This document shows positions 56,085 through 64,000 of a stretch of DNA of 64,000 bases, piece after piece. Every line of letters begins with the position of its first letter. The first letter of the stretch is position 1. The notes beneath the pieces were generated by a model, which saw nothing but the letters and a program-made list of their open reading frames with translations, searched no databases and was not told the DNA's origin. Source of the stretch: an uncultured Lachnospiraceae bacterium (GTDB lineage: Bacteria; Bacillota; Clostridia; Lachnospirales; Lachnospiraceae). The stretch spans positions 1-64,000 of the forward strand of contig CAMNSZ010000013.1 of assembly GCA_946557105.1 (NCBI GenBank), read 5' to 3'. The translations under genes were made by a program, and so were the position numbers.

Positions 56085-57947
56085 TCAAAGCTCCTTAAGC
56101 CTCTCACGGATTCTTTGCGCTATGCTTAAAGCGTCAAGACCGATTTCCTGCTTAAGAAGCGCGACGTTACCATGCTCCACATAAGCGTCCGGAATACTGA
56201 TATTGAGATATGCATTGTGTTTTTTGTTGTCGCTCATGCACTCTAAGACCCTCTCTCCATAGCCTCCGCAGGCTACATTTTCCTCCATGGACACAATCAG
56301 CTTATGACTGCCGCAGGCTTCCAGCACCGCCTCCCTGTCTATGGGCTTTGCAAAGCGGGCGTTTATTATACTCACCTGATACCCCTCCGCTTTTAAAATA
56401 TCCCGCACATGCTCTGCGGTACATACCATGCTCCCAATGGCAAAAAGCGCAATTTCACCTTCTTTGTATATCCACTCCGCCTTTCCCGGCTCAATAGGCG
56501 CCCGGAATTCCCTCAATCCGTCATAAGCCGTTCCTCTGGGATAACGGATTGCTATGGGCGCCTTAAGATTTACGGCAAATTTCAGCATATCCGAAAGCTC
56601 CCACTTATTCTTGGGCGCGCAGATATTCATATTAGGAATTCCCGACAAATATGTAAAATCAAAAATACCCTGATGGGTTTCCCCATCGCTTCCCACAAGT
56701 CCCGCCCTGTCAATGGCAAAAACCACCGGCAGATTCTGTATGCACACATCATGTACTATCTGGTCATACGCCCTCTGCAAAAAGGAAGAATAAACCGCCA
56801 CAATGGGTATTAAGCCTCCCGCAGCCAGACCTGCCGCAAATGTTACCGCATGCTCCTCCGCTATCCCTACGTCAAAAAAGCGCTCGGGATACATATTGTG
56901 GAAACGTTTTAACCCTGTTCCATCAGGCATCGCCGCCGTAATCGCCACAATTCTCTCATCCCGCTGCCCTAGCTTACACATAACGGTAGAAAAAATATCC
57001 GTATAATTCGCCACGTTTCTGGGCTTTGACGGAAGACCCGTCTCAATGTCGAAGGGCTCCGCACCGTGAAATCTTGCAGGATGCCTCTCCGCAGGGGAAT
57101 ATCCCTTACCCTTCTGGGTAATGGCATGTATGATTACCGCGCCCTTTACTCTTTTCGCCTCATTAATTACCCTTATCAGGCTCTCTATATCATGTCCGTC
57201 CACCGGGCCTAAATAAGTAAGGCCCATATCCTCAAAAAACATCCCGGGTATCACCAGCTGCTTTACGCTGCTCTTTGCACGTCTGATGCGGTTTACCATT
57301 CCGTTGCCCCCCGGAGCATTAAGAAGCGCATTATAAATACCCTCCTTTAAATCCTGATAACCCGTAGCAGTCCTGATGTTATTCAGGTATTTTGACACGC
57401 CTCCCACATTTTCGGATATGGACATATTATTGTCATTGAGAATAATAATAAAATTGGTTTCCAGCTTAGACGCGTTGTTTAACGCTTCATAGGCCATACC
57501 GCCGGTGAGAGAACCGTCTCCGATAACGGATATCACCGTGTTTTTCTCTCCCTTTATATCTCTTGCCTTGACAAGCCCCAGCCCCGCCGAAATAGAGGTT
57601 GAGCTGTGTCCGGTGTCAAAGGCGTCGCAATTACTTTCTTTTCTTTTGGGGAATCCGCTCATGCCATGAAATTGGCGTAGACAATCAAAACCGTTCCTTC
57701 GTCCGGTTAAAAGCTTATGAGTATAAGATTGATGACCCACATCCCAGATAATTTTATCCTCCGGCAGGTTCAGAGCAAGATGGAGCGCCATAGTAAGCTC
57801 TACCGTTCCTAAATTCGAGCCCAAATGGCCTCCCGTGACACTGATTTTTTTTATCAGAAATTCACGGATTTCGGCGGCCAGAACCGCTCTGTCCTCCACG
57901 GCTATTTTTTTTATATCATTCGCATCTTCAATCTTTTCCAGTAACAT
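56085..57947 (-). CDS. dxs: 1-deoxy-D-xylulose-5-phosphate synthase
   Basis: First enzyme of the MEP isoprenoid pathway; condenses pyruvate and glyceraldehyde 3-phosphate with thiamine diphosphate. The 620-residue protein has HLGSNLGTVELTMALH near residue 40, the ThDP motif GDGSLTGGMAYEALNNASKL to NDNNMSIS (about 150-184), GPVDGHD, and the second-half GIAEEHAVTFAAGLAAGG with the catalytic Glu. ispA lies immediately upstream. Confidence 0.97.
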   Translation of the reverse strand: MLLEKIEDANDIKKIAVEDRAVLAAEIREFLIKKISVTGGHLGSNLGTVELTMALHLALNLPEDKIIWDVGHQSYTHKLLTGRRNGFDCLRQFHGMSGFPKRKESNCDAFDTGHSSTSISAGLGLVKARDIKGEKNTVISVIGDGSLTGGMAYEALNNASKLETNFIIILNDNNMSISENVGGVSKYLNNIRTATGYQDLKEGIYNALLNAPGGNGMVNRIRRAKSSVKQLVIPGMFFEDMGLTYLGPVDGHDIESLIRVINEAKRVKGAVIIHAITQKGKGYSPAERHPARFHGAEPFDIETGLPSKPRNVANYTDIFSTVMCKLGQRDERIVAITAAMPDGTGLKRFHNMYPERFFDVGIAEEHAVTFAAGLAAGGLIPIVAVYSSFLQRAYDQIVHDVCIQNLPVVFAIDRAGLVGSDGETHQGIFDFTYLSGIPNMNICAPKNKWELSDMLKFAVNLKAPIAIRYPRGTAYDGLREFRAPIEPGKAEWIYKEGEIALFAIGSMVCTAEHVRDILKAEGYQVSIINARFAKPIDREAVLEACGSHKLIVSMEENVACGGYGERVLECMSDNKKHNAYLNISIPDAYVEHGNVALLKQEIGLDALSIAQRIRERLKEL

Positions 57948-57980
57948 ATATTCATCCTCTTTACTGCCTCTGGTTATGTA

Positions 57981-58898
57981 TCACCTGCGTCTGTGGATCA
58001 AGTTAATCACAAGCTCCTCCAAAAAATCATGTTCCCCCTCAAAATCCGCAAGAATACGAAGGGCTTCCTTAGAAAGCCTCTCCACATCGGCGCCTGACTT
58101 CTCCAAACCATTTATTGTGACATAGGTCTGCTTGTTATTTTGCGCATCGCTTCCTACCTGCTTTCCAAGCTCTGCGCTGTCGCCGGTAACATCCAGAATA
58201 TCATCCTGAATCTGAAATGCAATTCCTATATTGTATGCACATTTCTCGATTGCTGCAAGCTCATCCTTCCCCGCGCCCGCGAGAACTGCGCCCACCATCA
58301 TAGAAGCCTGTATCAAAGCCGCCGTTTTATGCTCATGAATAAACAACAGCTGCTTTGTACTTAAAGGGGTTCTACGTTCCTCTGCCTCGATATCCGCCGT
58401 CTGCCCCCCTATCATACCGTAAACTCCCGCCTTATTTGCCAATAGCTTCAATGCCCCGGCAATCCGTTTCATTTCCTCCGTGCCGGTCTCTTCCGCAAAA
58501 TCAAACGCCGCAAGCGCCGTCTCAAAGGCATAATTTAACAGACCGTCTCCCGCAAGTATTCCCATTGCGTCTCCGTACACCTTCCATGTAGTCTCCCTGC
58601 CCCTGCGGTACTCGTCATTGTCCATTGCCGGCAGATCGTCATGAACCAGTGAATAAGTATGAATCATCTCAATTGCAGCCATAAAGGGCTCTATCGCCCT
58701 CCCGCTGCCGCCGAGCATACGAAAGGTCTCGTGCATCAGCATGGGGCGCAGGCGCTTCCCTCCGGCAAGCAGACTATAATTCATAGCCTCCAACACCGTT
58801 TTCTGGTATCCGTTTTCCTCCGGCAGATATTGTTCAATCAGAGCGTCAATCTCCGATGTCTTTTGACGCAAAAGCGACTTAAATTCCTGTTGTTCCAT
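57981..58898 (-). CDS. ispA: Polyprenyl (farnesyl) diphosphate synthase
   Basis: Adds isopentenyl units to make geranyl and farnesyl diphosphate. The 305-residue protein has GGKRLRPML near residue 47, the first Asp-rich motif HDDLPAMDNDEYRRGRETT near 87, and the second FQIQDDILDVTGD near 223. I start at MEQQEFKSLL after a TAGGA site; the open frame continues 20 codons upstream into xseB. Between xseB and dxs, as in most Firmicutes. Confidence 0.94.
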   Translation of the reverse strand: MEQQEFKSLLRQKTSEIDALIEQYLPEENGYQKTVLEAMNYSLLAGGKRLRPMLMHETFRMLGGSGRAIEPFMAAIEMIHTYSLVHDDLPAMDNDEYRRGRETTWKVYGDAMGILAGDGLLNYAFETALAAFDFAEETGTEEMKRIAGALKLLANKAGVYGMIGGQTADIEAEERRTPLSTKQLLFIHEHKTAALIQASMMVGAVLAGAGKDELAAIEKCAYNIGIAFQIQDDILDVTGDSAELGKQVGSDAQNNKQTYVTINGLEKSGADVERLSKEALRILADFEGEHDFLEELVINLIHRRR

Positions 58899-58923
58899 TT
58901 TCCTACCATCCCGTACCGCATTA

Positions 58924-59148
58924 CTATGCTTCAAATTCTTCAAGGCTTCCCTGCTCACTCAGCTTTAACACCCTTTTCTCCACCCTGTCTATCTGTTCGT
59001 TACACTGTTTCAAAACCTTCATGCCTTCGCTGTAAGCGTTAAAGGCGTCCTCCAGAGAAATATCCTCCTCCGAAAGCTTTTCCACCAGCCCGTCAAGCCT
59101 CTCGAAATTTTCTTCCAGACTCAACTGCTTTTCAGAAGACTTACTCAT
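58924..59148 (-). CDS. xseB: Exodeoxyribonuclease VII small subunit
   Basis: A 74-residue helical protein: LSLEENFERLDGLVEKLSEE then ISLEDAFNAYSEGMKVLKQC, typical of XseB, which forms the multimeric partner of XseA. Its start overlaps the xseA stop by four bases, so they are translationally coupled. Confidence 0.95.
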   Translation of the reverse strand: MSKSSEKQLSLEENFERLDGLVEKLSEEDISLEDAFNAYSEGMKVLKQCNEQIDRVEKRVLKLSEQGSLEEFEA

Positions 59149-60359
59149 ATAGTCTCTTCCTTTCCGATTCTCTCAACCTGTGCGGCAATCGTTCCGTCCT
59201 TCATCCGTATAATCAGCTCCTGACCGACGGATGCCTGGGAAACGGAACGGATATTTTTTCCGCTGCTATCCTCCACATAGGAAAAACCGCTGTTCAGCTT
59301 CTCCAGAGGAGACAAGCCTTTCAGCTTCTCTATATACAATGCCAGCTCATGCCGTTTTTTGTCAAGCTGCGCCCTCATTCTCTCCTGCATGCGCTCCTCC
59401 AGCTGCATACCGCGCATCTTCCGCTCTCTGATACGACTTTCGGGACTTAAATATTTCAGCTGCAGCTCATAGCCCTTGCACTGCTTTTTCTTATCGCCGA
59501 GCACACGCTCAAGACACGATTGCAGAGCGCTCCCGTACTCCGCAAACCTATTGTCAATCTCTTTTAAATCCGTGACCGCCAGCTCCGCCGCCGCCGAGGG
59601 AGTAGGAGCACGCAAATCCGAGACGTAATCGATAATGGTGGTGTCGGTCTCGTGTCCCACCGCCGAAATAATGGGAACGGAACAGTCAAAAACCGCCTGC
59701 GCCACGGCTCTTTCATTGAATGCCCATAAATCTTCAATGGAACCGCCGCCCCTGCCCACGATCATCACATCCACCTTCATTGCCTCCAACGCCTTAACGC
59801 CACGGATAATGCTCTCCACTGCAGCTTCACCCTGCACAATTGCCGGATAAAGAATAATCTGCACATAGGGATTCCGCCTTGCAGCAATCTGAATTATATC
59901 TCTCACAGCCGCCCCCGTATCCGCCGTCACCACCCCCAGCGTCCTGATATACTTAGGAATAGGCCGCTTATATTCGGAGGAAAACATTCCCAGCTCCTCA
60001 AGCTCTCTCTTAAGCCGTTCGTATTCCTCGTAGAGAAGCCCCGCGCCGTCCAGCACAATCTGTTTTGCATAAAGCTGATACTTTCCGTCGCGCTCATAAA
60101 CGTCAACGGTTCCGCCCACTATCACCTGCTGCCCCTCGGCCAGACGAAAGGAAAGCCCGCCGCGGTTTCCCGCAAACATCACACAGCTTATGGTACCCTT
60201 GTAATCCTTTAACGTAAAATAAATATGTCCAGAGGAATGGTATTTGCAGTTGCTGACCTCTCCCTTCACGAAAAGCGCCTGCAAAAAATAATCCTGCGTG
60301 AACATATTTTTGATATAAGAATTTAATTGTCCTACGGTATAAATATTACGAATCTCCAT
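59145..60359 (-). CDS. xseA: Exodeoxyribonuclease VII large subunit
   Basis: A 404-residue nuclease subunit that degrades single-stranded DNA. Residues about 5-100 are an OB-fold (YTVGQLNSYIKNMFTQDYFL; VKGEVSNCKYHSSGHIYFTL). The catalytic part shows TADTGAAVRDIIQIAARRNP, VGRGGGSIEDLWAFNERAVA and SAVGHETDTTIIDYVSDLRA. The coiled-coil C terminus ends in MKDGTIAAQV. The ATG lies inside the nusB 3' end (GGTGATGGAG), a 14-base overlap. Confidence 0.96.
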   Translation of the reverse strand: MEIRNIYTVGQLNSYIKNMFTQDYFLQALFVKGEVSNCKYHSSGHIYFTLKDYKGTISCVMFAGNRGGLSFRLAEGQQVIVGGTVDVYERDGKYQLYAKQIVLDGAGLLYEEYERLKRELEELGMFSSEYKRPIPKYIRTLGVVTADTGAAVRDIIQIAARRNPYVQIILYPAIVQGEAAVESIIRGVKALEAMKVDVMIVGRGGGSIEDLWAFNERAVAQAVFDCSVPIISAVGHETDTTIIDYVSDLRAPTPSAAAELAVTDLKEIDNRFAEYGSALQSCLERVLGDKKKQCKGYELQLKYLSPESRIRERKMRGMQLEERMQERMRAQLDKKRHELALYIEKLKGLSPLEKLNSGFSYVEDSSGKNIRSVSQASVGQELIIRMKDGTIAAQVERIGKEETI

Positions 60360-60780
60360 CACCCGGCTTTACAATTTTTGCTAAAATGGCATTCACAAAG
60401 CCGCCGGCGTTGTCCTGTCCGTACCTTTTGGCAAGCTCTACCGCCTCGTTTATCGCCACGCCCTCCGGAATGTCCTCATCATAAAGAATTTCGTATATTG
60501 CAAGGCGAAGAACGGTCACCTCCACCTTTCCCATACGGGTGGTATCCCACCCTTCGGTATTTTGGTTGATTAGCACATCAAGCTCCGAAAGCTTCTCCTG
60601 AATTTTCTCTACCCTTCCCGAGATATATAACGCATCCTTCTCGCTCAGGGGCGCCTCATCCTCTCCCGCGCCGTAGCCCTCCCAAAACAGTTTAAGCTGC
60701 TCAGGCATATCTTCGGGTTCATTAAATTCGATTCGGAATAAAAGCTTAAAAACCTGCTCCCTCAACTCATGTCGTCTCAT
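60346..60780 (-). CDS. nusB: Transcription antitermination factor NusB
   Basis: A 144-residue all-helical RNA-binding protein needed for rRNA antitermination. Typical segments: RRHELREQVFKLLFRIEF, NQNTEGWDTTRMGKVEVTVL, LRLAIYEILYDEDIPEGVAI and NEAVELAKRYGQDNAGGFVN. It lies 9 bases after asp23 and overlaps xseA. Confidence 0.96.
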   Translation of the reverse strand: MRRHELREQVFKLLFRIEFNEPEDMPEQLKLFWEGYGAGEDEAPLSEKDALYISGRVEKIQEKLSELDVLINQNTEGWDTTRMGKVEVTVLRLAIYEILYDEDIPEGVAINEAVELAKRYGQDNAGGFVNAILAKIVKPGDGDS

Positions 60781-60789
60781 AGCAATTTC

Positions 60790-61176
60790 CTATTTATCCT
60801 TTTTCATATTGATGCCTGCAATGCGGATATTTACATCACTACAGGTCAGTCCCGTCATATTCTCAATGGCATTTTTCACCTTGCTCTGAACCTTCTGGCA
60901 GGTAGCGGGAATATTATATCCGTATTCCATGGTTACAGCCAGATCCACCCGCACCTTCTGCTCTGCCACTTCAACCTTGACTCCCTTGGTCAAATTCTTC
61001 ATTCCCACCTTGCTCATCAACTCATTGGTGATATTGCCCGCCATTGCGCTGACGCCCTCCACCTCGGTGGCTGCCAGTGAAGCAATCATAGCCACAACGT
61101 CATCCGCAATCTGTACGGCGCCGATATTTTCATCTTCTTTTAAGACCACGGTGCTTTTATCTATCTCTTTTTCCAT
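60790..61176 (-). CDS. Asp23/Gls24 family envelope stress protein
   Basis: A 128-residue protein of the Asp23/DUF322 family: IGAVQIADDVVAMIASLAAT, EVEGVSAMAG, RVDLAVTMEYGYNIPATCQK and MTGLTCSDVNIRIAGI. Relatives attach under the membrane and their loss induces cell-wall stress genes. In clostridia this gene usually precedes nusB, as here. I choose the second ATG (MEKEIDK) because AGAGG is 8 bases before it; the first is too close. Confidence 0.92.
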   Translation of the reverse strand: MEKEIDKSTVVLKEDENIGAVQIADDVVAMIASLAATEVEGVSAMAGNITNELMSKVGMKNLTKGVKVEVAEQKVRVDLAVTMEYGYNIPATCQKVQSKVKNAIENMTGLTCSDVNIRIAGINMKKDK

Positions 61177-61225
61177 GCCCATACCTCTCTTCCATATTAC
61201 ATTTTTTTAACATTATAACATTCCC

Positions 61226-62476
61226 CTACTCATTTGTCACCCAAAAAGTCAATGACAACCACTTCTCGTCATGGCTATAGGACACTTCCCTGTCTTCCTT
61301 GTCAAAATAATCAAAAATCTCATACTCCGTTATCAATGCATTCATTATCTCTCTAAAACAAGCTTCATCGGCACATTTCACCGTTACAAAGGTCTTGTTT
61401 TCAAGTCTTGCATTTTCAAAAAGCAGTTTCATCCGTTCCCTGTCATAAGCCGTAAACAGCGCGCCCTCCCGCACATAATAATTGTCCTTCGTGTCCACGC
61501 ACTCCGGCAGGGGAACATAGGTATTTAAAATATGGGTTCGCAGCAAATCCTTAGTGGTAATGCACAAATAATCATAGTTTATTTCGGGATATCCTGCCTT
61601 GGAACGATTTCCGCTCTCTCCTTTGTAATACACGTCCCCCCATGTTGTATCCACATAATAAAAGCTTCCGTCCACCAAAACCAAATTCCACGCATGCCCT
61701 TCTCCTGTATCCACACTCCCCTGCACCATAGTGCACTCGACGCCGAGACGGTTCAGCAGATACTGGGTTGCCTTGGCATAACCTTGACATACGGAGCTCT
61801 TGTTTACGAACACCGAATAAATATTCTGATTGTCGGGAGCGTTCAAATTATATTCCGTGTTAAGAATGATAGTCTCGTACACATATTTTACCTTATCATA
61901 ATCCGAAGCGTCCGCGCTTATCCCCCCCACAATAGGCTCTACCGCCTCCTCTATCATGGCCTTTCTCTGCCTTGCAGCGTCCATGTCCATGCTATAATTC
62001 CCCGCAAATTCAACGGAAAGCAATTCATCCTCCCTTGTGTATTTGGTATAAGTATACCCGTCCACATAAAAAAATTCCGGATGGTCATTGAGCAGACATT
62101 GAAAAATCTTGTCGATATTTGTCTCATCCAATCCTGACTGAATTCCCTGCTCTGACAGTTCCCCCTTCTCCTCCATGCTCCCGATAAGCCTTTCCATATC
62201 CTTATACCAGATCTGTTCCGCTTCTCCAAGCCTGTCAAAGGTGAAACTCGACGCCCCGTCCATAATAAAGCTAAAGGCGTCCTCCTCGGGTTTTTTTACG
62301 GTATTGATATTTTCCTGCCGCTCGTCGCTCACGCCCTGTCCGGTATGCACGGACGCCGTCTGCGCAGTCTCCCTCAGGACAGAATTATCTGCGCAGCCTC
62401 CCAATACCAATACCGCAGACAACAGCATCAGAATTATCTCAGTCCATTTTCCGCCTTTTCTCAATTTTACTCCCAT
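61226..62476 (-). CDS. Transglutaminase-like lipoprotein
   Basis: A 416-residue secreted lipoprotein. The signal peptide ends in LVLGGC (lipobox Cys near 28). A transglutaminase-like core at about 200-300 has the triad Cys in NKSSVCQGYAKATQYLLNRL, His in GEGHAWNLVLVDG and Asp in YYVDTTWGDVYYKG. The preceding region (CLLNDHPEFFYVDGYTYTKY) is common to clostridial surface proteins of this class. Likely a cell-wall peptidase or peptide-bond remodelling enzyme. Single gene between prfC and asp23. Confidence 0.85.
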   Translation of the reverse strand: MGVKLRKGGKWTEIILMLLSAVLVLGGCADNSVLRETAQTASVHTGQGVSDERQENINTVKKPEEDAFSFIMDGASSFTFDRLGEAEQIWYKDMERLIGSMEEKGELSEQGIQSGLDETNIDKIFQCLLNDHPEFFYVDGYTYTKYTREDELLSVEFAGNYSMDMDAARQRKAMIEEAVEPIVGGISADASDYDKVKYVYETIILNTEYNLNAPDNQNIYSVFVNKSSVCQGYAKATQYLLNRLGVECTMVQGSVDTGEGHAWNLVLVDGSFYYVDTTWGDVYYKGESGNRSKAGYPEINYDYLCITTKDLLRTHILNTYVPLPECVDTKDNYYVREGALFTAYDRERMKLLFENARLENKTFVTVKCADEACFREIMNALITEYEIFDYFDKEDREVSYSHDEKWLSLTFWVTNE

Positions 62477-62588
62477 GCCTTTCCCGATAAGCCCTTCCCA
62501 AAGAAAAGAAGCTCAAATCGATGACTGAATACGCATTTCCTTCACGCCTTCTCTGCCGGTAGAAATGAATGATCTCACAGCTCCGAGT

Positions 62589-64000
62589 CTAGTTCCTGCC
62601 AAACTCTGTAAGCACAAGGCCCGGATTACGATCCAGAGTCATACCGATGCTCCACGAATTTACAAACAGAAGCAACGGATTCCCTTTCATGTCCTTCACC
62701 TTTTTCATGTCAGAGGTTCCCGTCAGCTTAGCAATGTCGGTCTCCTCCTTATTCTCAATCCATCGGATATGCTCATAGGGAAGGTTTTCCAACCGTATTT
62801 CCACATTATACTCATTTTCAAGACGGTATTTCAGCACGTCAAACTGCAGCACTCCCACAACGCCAACAATAATTTCCTCCAGCCCGCTGTTGAACTCTTG
62901 AAAAATCTGAATGGCGCCCTCCTGTGCAATCTGCTCCACTCCCTTCACAAACTGCTTTCTCTTCATGGTATCTACCTGTCTGACTCTTGCAAAATGCTCC
63001 GGTGCAAAGGTAGGAATACCTTCAAACCGAAATTTCTCCTTTGGCATACAGAGCGTATCGCCAATGGAAAAAACACCCGGATCAAATACGCCGATAATAT
63101 CCCCCGCATACGCCTCGCTCAAAATTTTACGCTCGTCCGCCATAATCTGCTGGGGCTGTGAAAGACGCATCACCTTGTTGCCCTGTACATGGCGAACCTC
63201 CATCTGGGCGTCAAATTTACCCGAACAGATACGCATAAACGCAACCCTGTCCCTATGCGCCTTGTTCATATTTGCTTGAATTTTAAAAACAAACGCACTG
63301 AACTCATTTTCCGCAGGCTCTATCAAGCCGATATCCGCCTTTCTTGCAAGGGGAGTCGTAGTCATATTCAAAAAATGCTTTAAAAAAATTTCCACGCCGA
63401 AATTCGTGAGAGCAGAGCCAAAGCATACCGGCGTTAAATCCCCCCCTCTCACTTCCTCCAAATCAAACTGCGCGCTGGCGCCGTCCAAAAGCTCAATCTC
63501 CTCCAAAAGCTTGTCCGCAGCCTCGGCTCCTATAACCTCGCGCAGGTGCTCCTCGTCCTTGACGGGAATCCGAGTGGCCGTTCCCTCCTTGGTTCCCTTC
63601 TCGGTATCGGCGTACGCGATGACACATTTCTCCTCCCTGTCATAAACGCCTTTAAAGCCCTTTCCCGAGCCGATGGGCCAGTTTACCGGACAGGTTGCGA
63701 TTCCCAGCTCCTTCTCAATATCGTCCAAAAGCTCAAAGGTGTCGTTGGCGTCCCTGTCCATTTTATTGATAAAAGTAAAAATGGGAATTTTTCGCATCAC
63801 ACAGACCTTAAAAAGCTTTCTGGTCTGCGCCTCCACACCTTTGGAGGCGTCGATTACCATCACCGCGGAATCCGCCGCCATCAGAGTTCTATAAGTGTCT
63901 TCGGAGAAATCCTGATGTCCCGGCGTATCCAAAATATTAATGCAATAACCGCCATATTCAAACTGTAGAACCGAGGAGGTCACGGAAATACCTCTTTCCT
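62589..64000 (-). CDS. prfC: Peptide chain release factor 3, 5' end outside window
   Basis: Translational GTPase that recycles RF1 and RF2. The visible part begins inside the G2 region (ERGISVTSSVLQFEYGGYCI) and continues with G3 LDTPGHQDF, G4 INKMDRDANDTFELLDDIEK, and the RF3 C-terminal domains (EFSAFVFKIQANMNKAHRDR; GVVGVLQFDVLKYRLENEYN). The P-loop and start lie beyond base 64000. SVTSSV with QFEYGG and the RF3-type ending separate it from EF-G and TypA. Confidence 0.94.
   Translation of the reverse strand, partial: ERGISVTSSVLQFEYGGYCINILDTPGHQDFSEDTYRTLMAADSAVMVIDASKGVEAQTRKLFKVCVMRKIPIFTFINKMDRDANDTFELLDDIEKELGIATCPVNWPIGSGKGFKGVYDREEKCVIAYADTEKGTKEGTATRIPVKDEEHLREVIGAEAADKLLEEIELLDGASAQFDLEEVRGGDLTPVCFGSALTNFGVEIFLKHFLNMTTTPLARKADIGLIEPAENEFSAFVFKIQANMNKAHRDRVAFMRICSGKFDAQMEVRHVQGNKVMRLSQPQQIMADERKILSEAYAGDIIGVFDPGVFSIGDTLCMPKEKFRFEGIPTFAPEHFARVRQVDTMKRKQFVKGVEQIAQEGAIQIFQEFNSGLEEIIVGVVGVLQFDVLKYRLENEYNVEIRLENLPYEHIRWIENKEETDIAKLTGTSDMKKVKDMKGNPLLLFVNSWSIGMTLDRNPGLVLTEFGRN

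Noticed and set aside
61532..62137. 201-codon plus-strand frame over the transglutaminase lipoprotein gene
   Set aside because: Antisense to a protein with signal peptide and catalytic triad; no start signal and no family.

Overview
The window reads as chromosome of a spore-forming member of the Clostridia, most likely a Lachnospiraceae gut anaerobe. The call rests on protein families and gene order (DUF3842, DUF5688, CD3324-type regulator, TrpR-like YerC, SpoIVB, a lysine-riboswitch dap operon, and the cluster asp23-nusB-xseA-xseB-ispA-dxs-tlyA-nadK-argR-recN-spoIVB). Base composition is moderate and codon use looks similar in most genes. No species can be named from sequence alone.

Layout. 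1-5.5 kb is accessory and partly decayed: a transglutaminase-like remnant, a frameshifted HEAT-repeat gene, a stub of a cysteine-rich KTR protein, and intact DinB/WYL-regulator, TetR/CPBP-protease and polysaccharide deacetylase genes. 6.0-6.9 kb holds the most unusual object. A 72-bp exact direct repeat of the gdhA 3' end brackets a 784-bp unit that contains only a type I toxin-antitoxin module (a 32-residue holin-like toxin and a convergent antisense RNA, each with a good promoter) and two arrays of a 10-bp motif with about 11-bp spacing, one near each end. I read this as a minimal, non-autonomous integrative element inserted in the gdhA 3' end. gdhA, an SH3-domain protein and tRNA-Arg(CCG) follow.

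10.5-15.3 kb is an aromatic amino acid and translation block (DUF5688, efp, a fused aroK-aroQ, aroE, yqeG, DUF3842). 15.5-19.5 kb has an ECF transporter S component behind a structured leader that could be an unassigned riboswitch, and a divergent Crp/Fnr regulator-MATE efflux pair sharing a perfect 20-bp palindrome. 19.7-34 kb carries rlmD, pcrA, two membrane/zinc-ribbon proteins (one SPFH), a lone ABC substrate-binding lipoprotein, a PHP phosphoesterase, DUF1836, yerC, a bactofilin-M23-like pair, a PTS IIC-like permease, a cold-shock gene with a long leader, and a eukaryotic-type hisA.

34-43 kb holds a low-complexity lipoprotein, dapA-dapB under a lysine riboswitch, a corrinoid adenosyltransferase, a two-OB-fold SSB, typA, and an ABC-2 transporter/LytTR/DUF3021 operon. 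43.5-50.1 kb is accessory again: a GH2 beta-galactosidase, an AraC regulator with a large C-terminal domain, and a second WYL regulator next to a DinB-superfamily (ClbS/DfsB) protein. 50.2-64 kb is the conserved leftward housekeeping cluster from spoIVB back to asp23, then a transglutaminase-like lipoprotein and the start-truncated prfC at the window edge. spo0A, the usual neighbour of spoIVB in Clostridia, is not there.

Most genes lie on the minus strand. Terminator, promoter and riboswitch calls come from reading inverted repeats and -35/-10 boxes by eye; no search or folding program was run.
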